Assembly: GCF_029910235.1 (NCBI RefSeq)
Contig: NZ_CP112874.1
Coordinates: 1-64,000 of the forward strand
Reading direction: 5' to 3'
DNA from: Pseudanabaena galeata CCNP1313
GTDB lineage: Bacteria > Cyanobacteriota > Cyanobacteriia > Pseudanabaenales > Pseudanabaenaceae
DNA length: 64,000 bases
The notes below the pieces were generated by a model. The model made no database searches and had not been told where the DNA came from. It saw only the letters and a list, made by a program, of their open reading frames with translations. This document shows positions 36,924 through 43,522 of the stretch, in pieces. Position numbers and translations under genes: made by a program. The stretch's first letter is position 1. The number at the start of each line of letters is the position of its first letter.

Positions 36924-37361
36924 CTAAATGAGTTGTGAGAAAAAGCCATAGATAAAAAGCTTTGGGAAATTAAAGATTTGTCGATGAGTAAAAAACTCAA
37001 AAAAGAACTTAACTGTCGCAAAAGATTTACATAAATGATAGAACTCACGAATGAAGCGCTTTGCTTGTAACCAAATATCTTCAATAGGATTTTGTTTGGG
37101 ATCGTTAGGTGCAAAACGGATACAAGTAATTTTCCAATCTGACTCGTCAAGCTCTCGATTGGTTTGAGCAAGATAATTTTTTACCTCTTGAGAACGATGA
37201 TAACTAGCACCGTCCCAGATGATAGCAATTCGCTTGCCTTGATTCTGACTTTGTAAATATTTTAGAAAAGCCACAGTACTTTCAGAATTACCCGCACTAG
37301 CCAATTGAATTACACGTTCCTGTGTAGATGGTAATTGTGCTTTGTATATCGCTTTATCTTT
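36924..37361 (-). pseudogene. IS630-family transposase C-terminal remnant
   Basis: The open frame from about 37361 lacks a start codon and the N-terminal half. What remains is the catalytic end of a Tc1/mariner-IS630-type transposase: IAIIWDGASYHRS (second Asp) and RFAPNDPKQNPIEDIWLQAK (the Pro-rich motif with the final Glu). A frame break (TAA at 37362) truncates it upstream. It is an inactive relic. Confidence 0.85.
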
Positions 37362-37366
37362 TTATT

Positions 37367-37443
37367 TTACATAGCATCACGGATCTCCTGAAGCCAACCG
37401 ATCGCTTTTTGAGTTGTCGGATGGTCTGCTCCTAGTTCTCGAC
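37367..37443 (-). pseudogene. Fragment of a TPR gene 3' end
   Basis: The minus-strand frame reads ISRELGADHPTTQKAIGWLQ then EIRDAM and stop. The motif LGADHP and the spacing match the last repeat of kinesin-light-chain-type TPR proteins such as the gene at 39391. Sequence further upstream is unrelated, so only a tail is left, possibly by recombination between repeats. Confidence 0.7.
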
Positions 37444-37489
37444 TAATACTAAAATTATTGGTAGTATTTTATTCATCTTGAAAAGGTTT

Positions 37490-37711
37490 ATGAATGTAAG
37501 TTTTCCAATACCACAAGAATTTGAGTCTTATGTTCAAGGACAGATTCAGTCTGGAACTTATAATACTGTGGCGGATTATTTTCTGGCTTTGCTGAACTAA
37601 GATCGTCAGAGGAAGGAGGCTCGGACAAAACTAGTGAGTTTGTTACAAAACCCAAGATATCAGGCGACAGGCAATTTACTTTTTAGCTATGGGGAATTGT
37701 TGGCGATTTAG
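37490..37711 (+). pseudogene. ParD/CopG-like antitoxin gene broken by a stop codon
   Basis: ATG at 37490 starts MNVSFPIPQEFESYVQGQIQ, SGTYNTVADYFLALLN, which is the ribbon-helix-helix start of ParD-type antitoxins. A TAA (37598-37600) then interrupts, and the same frame continues as DRQRKEARTKLVSLLQ to a TAG at 37711. TAA is one base from CAA (Gln), which fits the family context, so a nonsense mutation is likely. No ParE-type toxin is adjacent. Confidence 0.6.
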
Positions 37712-38145
37712 TCCATTTTCTTTTTAGCTGCTGTTGATGGATATCTGTTATTTCCGATGAGTATTTGTCGCTCTAAAATACGATCTTCATCATTAAAATC
37801 AAGAATTCTTGCGGTGACTTCGCCGATATCTGTAGTTGATCGAATTATCGCTCCATCTAGTTGAAAATGTTCTCTCCATGAGTCTCGGCGAGGGTTAAAG
37901 AATCTGACTAGTTCGCCGTTTCGCCAATTAATCGAGCCTAGATCTGTGCCTTTTTGCAGGTTACAGTATAGGCAAGCATAGCAAAGATTTTCGGCTGTCG
38001 AGTCACCGCCATGTTTCACACTAATGATGTGATCCACCTGACAAGATGGCGTATTTTCTTCGGCAATCAGACAATATTCACATGAATAATCTGCACGTTG
38101 TGCAACCAAGCGCCGCAACTCAGCACTAATGTAAGATCGCGGCAT
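37708..38145 (-). CDS. HNH endonuclease
   Basis: 145 residues with a clean HNH domain: CEYC (about 23-26), CQVDHIISVKHGG with the Asp-His, ENLCYACLYCNLQKG with the Asn, the second Cys pair and the closing His-equivalent region. The C-terminal 50 residues are a helical extension. It is probably a nicking or double-strand nuclease; cyanobacteria have many such genes with unknown targets. It overlaps the start of its own strand neighbour at 38126 by 20 bp, so the two are coupled. The Pro-Arg-Ser start is typical (MPRSYIS). Confidence 0.88.
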   Translation of the reverse strand: MPRSYISAELRRLVAQRADYSCEYCLIAEENTPSCQVDHIISVKHGGDSTAENLCYACLYCNLQKGTDLGSINWRNGELVRFFNPRRDSWREHFQLDGAIIRSTTDIGEVTARILDFNDEDRILERQILIGNNRYPSTAAKKKMD

Positions 38146-38407
38146 TTTCTTTAATTCCAGTGTCGATATACTTGTAGGCTTTAGCTTTAGCGAGTCTGAG
38201 GATATGTTCTAATACTAAATATTTCTCTAATTCTCTTTTATCTTCTTTTGTAAGTTCATTGTTTTTAGCACTATGAACTAAATCTTCTAAACGTTCTTGG
38301 GCTGTTTCGGAGAGATGAAAGTCGATGAGGCTCTGGGGAGTTGTACCAGACGCAATGAAGTCAACAATTTCATCGTAAACTTTGATGGTTTTAGTGGCTG
38401 TGTTCAT
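38126..38407 (-). CDS. Small helical partner of the HNH gene
   Basis: 93 residues, charged and helical, with ASGTTPQSLIDFHLSETAQE and LTKEDKRELEKYLVLEHILR. I recall similar short genes directly upstream of HNH nucleases in cyanobacteria. The 20-bp overlap supports a functional pair, possibly toxin-antitoxin-like, with this protein as the protective partner; that is inference. No DNA-binding motif is obvious. Confidence 0.75.
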   Translation of the reverse strand: MNTATKTIKVYDEIVDFIASGTTPQSLIDFHLSETAQERLEDLVHSAKNNELTKEDKRELEKYLVLEHILRLAKAKAYKYIDTGIKENAAILH

Positions 38408-38532
38408 AGCTAGGTTTCTGGTTACGATAGATTTAGTACTTGCGCTTTTTTCTTTTTTTTAGTTGTCGAGATTGCATCCTTGTGGCGATCTGAATTATAT
38501 CATCAGGTTTTTTGATAATCATTTGCTGTAAT

Positions 38533-38748
38533 TCAGGCGTACATCAACCGTCCCTTGGGCGTGGGGATGATTCTTCCTAGTGTTTTCGCCGTTTCTATCC
38601 ATTCATGAATGATGATTTCAGCGTTGGCTACGGCTTCGGCATAGCTTTGTCCATCTGCCATGCAGCCTGCAAGTTCGGGAACTTCAACGATGAAAGCTTC
38701 ATCGGCTTCACTCCAATAAACAATTAATTCGTATTTAATTGGTGTCAT
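38533..38748 (-). CDS. Type II toxin-antitoxin HicB-family antitoxin, orphan
   Basis: 71 residues from the ATG at 38748: KYELIVYWSEADEAFIVEVP, ELAGCMADGQSYAEAVANA, then IIIHEWIETAKTLGRIIPTP. This is the partial RNase H-like HicB/UPF0150 fold that neutralises HicA mRNA interferases. A longer frame upstream (to 38829) reads into a TPR fragment and is unlikely to be translated. No HicA toxin gene adjoins it, so it is an orphan antitoxin or regulates something else. Confidence 0.85.
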   Translation of the reverse strand: MTPIKYELIVYWSEADEAFIVEVPELAGCMADGQSYAEAVANAEIIIHEWIETAKTLGRIIPTPKGRLMYA

Positions 38749-38785
38749 TTTCTTTGAGTTTATAATATCCAAGGATGGCGTTAGT

Positions 38786-38808
38786 GATGCGAGATTGTTG
38801 AGACTGAC
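38786..38808 (-). repeat. Scrap of TPR-gene repeat DNA
   Basis: TGCGAGATTGTTGAGACTG, present here, is the conserved core of the 126-bp DNA repeats in the TPR gene 39391-41595 (SLNNLA motif). A 20-bp match in unrelated context implies past recombination or deletion. Confidence 0.6.
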
Positions 38809-38818
38809 AAACCTAAAT

Positions 38819-39040
38819 CTAGGCAGCAACTAATTGCCTTTCTTGGATAGGGTGATGGTATAAAACCATTAGCTGTCTCTCTATTAAGGTTTCGATCGCA
38901 TAGGCTCTGCCATTGAGGTCGCTAAATTCGACTTCAAAGACTTTAGGTTCGTAAACTTCTACAATTGTGCCGACTTGTCCTCGATATAAATGGCAATTGG
39001 GAACATCTTCTAAGAGTGCAACTACATCTAATAATTTCAT
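38819..39040 (-). CDS. DUF4926 domain protein
   Basis: 73 residues matching DUF4926: LDVVALLEDVPNCHLYRGQV, GTIVEVYEPKVFEVEFSD, LNGRAYAIETLIERQLMVL. These small beta-rich proteins often stand next to a DUF6883 gene, as here, where the DUF6883 gene ends 12 bp upstream on the same strand. Such pairs may be toxin-antitoxin modules with DUF4926 as the neutralising partner; that is conjecture. Confidence 0.85.
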   Translation of the reverse strand: MKLLDVVALLEDVPNCHLYRGQVGTIVEVYEPKVFEVEFSDLNGRAYAIETLIERQLMVLYHHPIQERQLVAA

Positions 39041-39052
39041 GATTATCTCCTT

Positions 39053-39385
39053 TTAAGGTATGTAACAGGTGACTAAACGGGGAAAATTTTCTTCAAAACG
39101 GACAATCCAGACGCTACGAACGATCGCTTGCTTGTCTCGTCTGTTCATCGAAAAGTCAATTATATATTTTTTGCCATAACTATTTTGTCTTTCAAAAGCT
39201 GCATTGTAATTTTTGAGTGCTTCTTTTAGTGCGTTGCGGAGTTCTTCTTCATTTTCTTGTTTTAGCCCCAAAACTGACTGAAAGACTCGCGCTTTGTGTT
39301 GACCATCGGGATGTTCGGGATTGAGGCAATATCCTGATAATTTTTCGGAGTCAATTATGGCTTGTTCAGGATTAGGAAGTTTCAT
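39053..39385 (-). CDS. DUF6883 domain protein
   Basis: 110 residues matching DUF6883: a KLPNPEQAIIDSEKLSGYCL start, then LNPEHPDGQHKARVFQSVLG (the conserved HPxGxHKARVF motif) and the closing FPRLVTCYIP. The His/Lys/Arg motif resembles the catalytic layout of small RNases in toxin systems. It is followed after 12 bp by the DUF4926 gene and preceded by a 5-bp gap to the TPR gene. Possibly the toxin half of a module; function unknown. Confidence 0.85.
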   Translation of the reverse strand: MKLPNPEQAIIDSEKLSGYCLNPEHPDGQHKARVFQSVLGLKQENEEELRNALKEALKNYNAAFERQNSYGKKYIIDFSMNRRDKQAIVRSVWIVRFEENFPRLVTCYIP

Positions 39386-39390
39386 GGTTT

Positions 39391-41595
39391 TTAAGTTTGC
39401 TCTTTCCTCAATTCTCGTAGGTATTGTAGATTATTACGAGTTGTTTTTGTGTTGGGATGATCATTGCCTAGCGAAACTTCAAGAATTGCTAATGCTCGCC
39501 GATAGAGAGGTTCGGCTTCGCTGTACTTCCCTTGCAAATCGTAAAGGTATGCGAGATTGTTGAGACTTTGGGCGACATCGGGATGGTCTGCTCCTAGTTG
39601 GCGTTCTCTGATCGACAGCGATCGCAGAAAGAGAGGTTCGGCTTCGCTGTAATTGCCTTGCGATTCGTAAAGTAATGCGAGGTTGTTGAGACTGGTGGCG
39701 ACATCGGGATGGTCTGCTCCTAGTTGCCGTTCCATGATCGAGAACGATCGCAGATAGAGTGGTTCGGCTTCGCTGTACTTCCCTTGCGATTCGTAAAGTC
39801 CTGCGAGATTGTTTAGACTGGAGGCGACATCGGGATGATCTGCTCCTAGTTGGCGTTCCCAGATTTCTAGCGATCTCACATAGAGCGGTTCGGCTTCGCT
39901 GTACTTCCCTTGCAATTTATAAAGTCCTCCGAGATTGTTGAGACTGGTGGCGACAGAGGGATGATCTGCTCCTAGTTGGTGTTCCCAGATTTCGAGTGAT
40001 CGCACATAGAGAGGTTCGGCTTCGCTGTACTTCCCTTGCGATCTGTAAAGTCCTGCGAGATTGTTGAGACTGGTGGCGACATCGGGATGATCTGCTCCTA
40101 GTTGGCGTTCCCAGATTTCGAGTGATCGCACATAGAGAGGTTCGGCTTCGCTGTACTTCCCTTGCGATTCGTAAAGTGCTGCGAGATTGTTGAGACTGGC
40201 GGCGACATCGGGATGGTCTGCTCCTAGTTGTCGTTCCAAGATTTCGAGTGATCGCATATAGAGAGGTTCGGCTTCGCTGTACCTCCCTTGCGAATCGTAA
40301 AGTGCTGCGAGATTGTTGAGACTGAAGGCGACATCGGGATGGTCTGCTCCTAGTTGTCGTTTCCTGATTTCGAGTGATCGCACAAAGAGAGGTTCGGCTT
40401 CGCTGTACTTCCCTTGCGATCTGTAAAGTCCTGCGAGATTGTTGAGATCTATTGCAACTTCAGCATGATCTTCTCCATAGATGCATTTATCGATTTCGAG
40501 TGATCGCACATAGAGAAGTTCGGCTTCGCTGTACTTCCCTTGCGAATCGTAAAGTCCTGCGAGATTGTTGAGACTGGTGGCGACATCAGGATGGTCTGCT
40601 CCTAGTTTCAGTTCCCTGATTTCGAGCGATCGCAGATAGAGAGGTTCGGCTTCGCTGTAATTCCCTTGCGATTCGTAAAGTAATGCGAGATTGTTGAGAC
40701 TGGTGGCGACAGAGGGATGGTCTGCTCCTAGTTGTCGTTCCATGATTTCGAGCGATCGCCGATAGAGAGGTTCGGCTTCGCTGTACTTCCCTTGCGATTG
40801 GTAAAGTCCTGCTAATTCGTTAAGAGCGAGTGCGACATTAGAATGTTCTTTGCCTAGTTGCTGCTCATACAATTCCAAAGCTTTTTGATAAGGTTGTTCA
40901 GCCTCAACATAGCGAATTGCATCTTCATAGGCTTTCCCAAGACTGTTATAGAGACTAGCTAATAGAGGTGAATCAGGAGATTGAGACAGCAACTCATCGA
41001 TTTGTTTTTGCAGTTCATTCGGATCAGCGCCTGTTTGCGGGGATTTTTCTAATACAAGATCTTCAGTTAGTTTTTCTACTGGCAAAGTTGATGATAGTGG
41101 CTTAGAGAACTCAAATACACCTCCGCGCCAACTCCAAAAATCGGGAGCTTGCTGGGCTAAAGATGTGGCAATTGCTGGAGTTAACCAAATCACAATCGGA
41201 AATTTAAAATCGCGTAATCCTTCCCTTGTCCATTGTGCCGAAAAGAAGAATTGTTCTTGAGCCGATTTTGGTTCGTTGAGCCGAATCCCTAACAGTTCAT
41301 CAGCACCCAAAACCGTAGCGATCGCAGATTTCTCAACCGATATTAAATCAGGTTCCTGCAATACCAAATCCTGCAAACATTGTTTCAAACTCGGTTGCTG
41401 GCGCTCAATTCTGACCCGATGGCAACTTGTCCCCTTAGCGACCAATTCCTTCTCATAGCTACCAATTAACTCATCACGATATTTCCAATTATCACAAATC
41501 GCAATCAACAAATTCAATTCACCATAACTAGCTTGTACGGACATCAACAAGCGCCGTAAATTCCGTTGATTTTGATTTTGTTCCATCGCCGCCAT
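39391..41595 (-). CDS. TPR (kinesin light chain-type) protein with NTPase-like N-terminal domain
   Basis: 734 residues. Residues 1-190 look like a degenerate P-loop or signalling domain (LNLLIAICDNWKYRDELIGS, FKFPIVIWLTPAIATSLAQQ, APDFWSWRGGVFEF) with no Walker A. From about 230 there are eleven 42-residue TPR repeats (consensus ERQLGADHPDVATSLNNLA, LYESQGKYSEAEPLYxRSLE), plus a partial repeat at each end. Their DNA units are nearly identical, so copy number may change by recombination. The gene follows the ATPase with no gap (TAGATG), so the two should work together, as TPR sensors do beside STAND-type ATPases. Ligand and role are unknown. Confidence 0.88.
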   Translation of the reverse strand: MAAMEQNQNQRNLRRLLMSVQASYGELNLLIAICDNWKYRDELIGSYEKELVAKGTSCHRVRIERQQPSLKQCLQDLVLQEPDLISVEKSAIATVLGADELLGIRLNEPKSAQEQFFFSAQWTREGLRDFKFPIVIWLTPAIATSLAQQAPDFWSWRGGVFEFSKPLSSTLPVEKLTEDLVLEKSPQTGADPNELQKQIDELLSQSPDSPLLASLYNSLGKAYEDAIRYVEAEQPYQKALELYEQQLGKEHSNVALALNELAGLYQSQGKYSEAEPLYRRSLEIMERQLGADHPSVATSLNNLALLYESQGNYSEAEPLYLRSLEIRELKLGADHPDVATSLNNLAGLYDSQGKYSEAELLYVRSLEIDKCIYGEDHAEVAIDLNNLAGLYRSQGKYSEAEPLFVRSLEIRKRQLGADHPDVAFSLNNLAALYDSQGRYSEAEPLYMRSLEILERQLGADHPDVAASLNNLAALYESQGKYSEAEPLYVRSLEIWERQLGADHPDVATSLNNLAGLYRSQGKYSEAEPLYVRSLEIWEHQLGADHPSVATSLNNLGGLYKLQGKYSEAEPLYVRSLEIWERQLGADHPDVASSLNNLAGLYESQGKYSEAEPLYLRSFSIMERQLGADHPDVATSLNNLALLYESQGNYSEAEPLFLRSLSIRERQLGADHPDVAQSLNNLAYLYDLQGKYSEAEPLYRRALAILEVSLGNDHPNTKTTRNNLQYLRELRKEQT

Positions 41596-42885
41596 CTATG
41601 CCTCGATTAGCTTTTTCTCTTTGAGCAAATCCACCACAATCGGATGCACGTCATACCACATCAAATCATTTTCGTACTCTAACACCATCAAACCATGCAA
41701 CAGTTTGATAAAACCTGCGTTACTAGAATCCTTTACTTCCGAAGTCTCATATATCTGTACCATCAGATCATAAAGACTAGCTCCAATTTGACGAGCAAAA
41801 TCGTGCCGTAAATTTCGCAACACAGTATCAAGAATCTCTTGATTGATCGCTATATCTTTGCGATCAGGCTCGATCTCGATTTTTACCATGCATTCTATAC
41901 AACATTCCCGCGCAATCCTCACCAACTCCCGCATTACACCACCACTCTTTAACACCATCGCACGAGCAGCATATGGATCGAGTAAGTCTTCAGGGACACG
42001 TTTCGCTAATACTTTTAGAAATGTATTGAGATTTTCGGGAATGGGTTCGATGTCAGGATTATGGCGATCTACTTTTTGAAAAAACTTACATACAGGGAAC
42101 AGATACGGACGCACCCCACCTTCCGAGTTGAACGCACCAATAACTTGCGGCTCTTGCGTTGACGAAACAGGAATCGTAAATACAATTCTAATCTCTGGCG
42201 AAAATAGAGCCTTAATATTATTGAGATAAATCGCCTCTACAAGTGCCAAGTCTAGCTTATCAAGATCGTCAATGATTACAATTACGGGCTTCTTTGTTTT
42301 AATTTGAATAGCCGCCGCAAGACGATCAATCTTGCCAACTAGGTCAGAAATTTTTTTAACAAAAGTGGACTCTAACTCATCACGAAAACTTTTTTCCTGT
42401 TGTAGTTTGGCAGAAAATTCCAAAAATTTAAGCTCGAAACCCGCTCCTCCTTTAGTCTCTTCGCTTTTTGATTGCTTATGGACAGTGGTATTCCAACCTA
42501 AAATAGTTTCCTGAATATCTCCAGCCACATCTATTCCCAATCTTTGAGCATGGCTAAGCATCAACAAAGCGATCGCATACAAAATATTCGTATGGGTTAC
42601 AGCAGACATCTCAATTAGGTCAGCGATCGAAAAGAAAACCACATGATGCTGATCGGACATTTCTATGGCTAAGCGCTTCAACAGCGTAGACTTACCGCAA
42701 CCACGATGCCCCGCAAAAATAAACTTACCATTTTTCTCAGATGCCTCAATTTCCCGTCTCAGACGGACTTTGACCTCGATCCCATAGTCAACTCGAAATT
42801 TTTTAATATCATCCATTTCAACTAGTGGCAACAGAGCTAAGTCTTTATAAGCTTGTTGAAATTTTGCGAGAAGTTCCAGATCCAT
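41596..42885 (-). CDS. STAND-like/AAA P-loop ATPase
   Basis: 429 residues. Walker A is GHRGCGKST (59-67), Walker B VIVIIDDLDKLD (201-212), and sensor-type FTIPVS follows. An insert of about 40 residues (138-175) is charged and helical. The C-terminal part (DLLDPYAARAMVLKSGGVMR) is like the winged-helix region of AAA_16 or archaeal-type STAND ATPases and ends in WYDVHPIVVDLLKEKKLI. It is encoded just ahead of the TPR protein, sharing a TAGATG junction, and 72 bp after a DUF29-like gene. It is likely a switch protein that changes state on ATP binding; a defence role is possible but unproved. Confidence 0.85.
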   Translation of the reverse strand: MDLELLAKFQQAYKDLALLPLVEMDDIKKFRVDYGIEVKVRLRREIEASEKNGKFIFAGHRGCGKSTLLKRLAIEMSDQHHVVFFSIADLIEMSAVTHTNILYAIALLMLSHAQRLGIDVAGDIQETILGWNTTVHKQSKSEETKGGAGFELKFLEFSAKLQQEKSFRDELESTFVKKISDLVGKIDRLAAAIQIKTKKPVIVIIDDLDKLDLALVEAIYLNNIKALFSPEIRIVFTIPVSSTQEPQVIGAFNSEGGVRPYLFPVCKFFQKVDRHNPDIEPIPENLNTFLKVLAKRVPEDLLDPYAARAMVLKSGGVMRELVRIARECCIECMVKIEIEPDRKDIAINQEILDTVLRNLRHDFARQIGASLYDLMVQIYETSEVKDSSNAGFIKLLHGLMVLEYENDLMWYDVHPIVVDLLKEKKLIEA

Positions 42886-42957
42886 AATTGCCGCAGATGA
42901 TAGTTAGAAGAGTAAATAATGCGATCGTACCAGTAAAAAGTATAGCCTAACGCCTAC

Positions 42958-43386
42958 TTATGCCTCACCCGAAACTAAAGCGATCGCTTGATTAACAATA
43001 GCCTCGCGATCGACCATTGCACCCAACGCATCAGATTCATATCTGCCCTCAAAAGCTTCACCCGCAGCAGCATCTAGAGCGATCTCATACGCCTCTTCAA
43101 TTGTCTCGCGTAGTTCTGAAGGTTCGCAATAGTTTCCTTTAGCCTTACGTCGCTGATTGGTACGCTGAATTTCTCGTACCGAATTTTTAATTGATAGATC
43201 CCACGATCTCGTAGAGCGATTTTCGGCATGTTGTTTGATTAGATGCATCAGCAAGATTTTGGCAAAGCTATAAATCTTATTCAGCTTGTCATCCTTGCTC
43301 ATCTCTGTCATCTCCTCCACTATCAGCAATGCATCAGAGATATTGCCACTGAGCAAAAATCCCTTTAGTTCCAACAACTCTTCCAT
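42958..43386 (-). CDS. DUF29-like helical protein
   Basis: 142 residues with ELKGFLLSGNISDALLIVEE, KIYSFAKILLMHLIKQHAEN and TRSWDLSIKNSVREIQRTNQ. The HLIKxxxE...SWxxSI pattern is shared with DUF29 family proteins, with a shortened N-terminus. It precedes the ATPase and TPR genes on the same strand by 72 bp, so all three may form one operon. The function is unknown. A hairpin lies upstream. Confidence 0.65.
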   Translation of the reverse strand: MEELLELKGFLLSGNISDALLIVEEMTEMSKDDKLNKIYSFAKILLMHLIKQHAENRSTRSWDLSIKNSVREIQRTNQRRKAKGNYCEPSELRETIEEAYEIALDAAAGEAFEGRYESDALGAMVDREAIVNQAIALVSGEA

Positions 43387-43467
43387 CGCCTAAGCCTCCT
43401 GAGTTAAATCACCCAAATCAATATTTGCACCACAAGTTTACCAATGTTTTAATTTTACATCAGTGCT

Positions 43468-43522
43468 AAATAAGCAAAGTGTTGTGGCGTGGCTTTGCTG
43501 CGCCACAACACTTTGCTTATTT
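43468..43522. repeat. 22-bp-arm hairpin at the end of the CNB gene
   Basis: Arms 43468-43489 and 43501-43522 with an 11-base centre (TGGCTTTGCTG). It overlaps the stop of the CNB gene and can terminate its transcript. Confidence 0.8.

Noticed and set aside
36749-37171. 140-codon minus-strand frame overlapping the IS630 remnant
   Set aside because: Different frame from the transposase relic; it runs through the palindrome and lacks any motif.
39391-41595. Regular direct repeats that resemble a CRISPR-like array or satellite
   Set aside because: The period is 126 bp and the reading frame is open throughout; the repeats encode TPR units.
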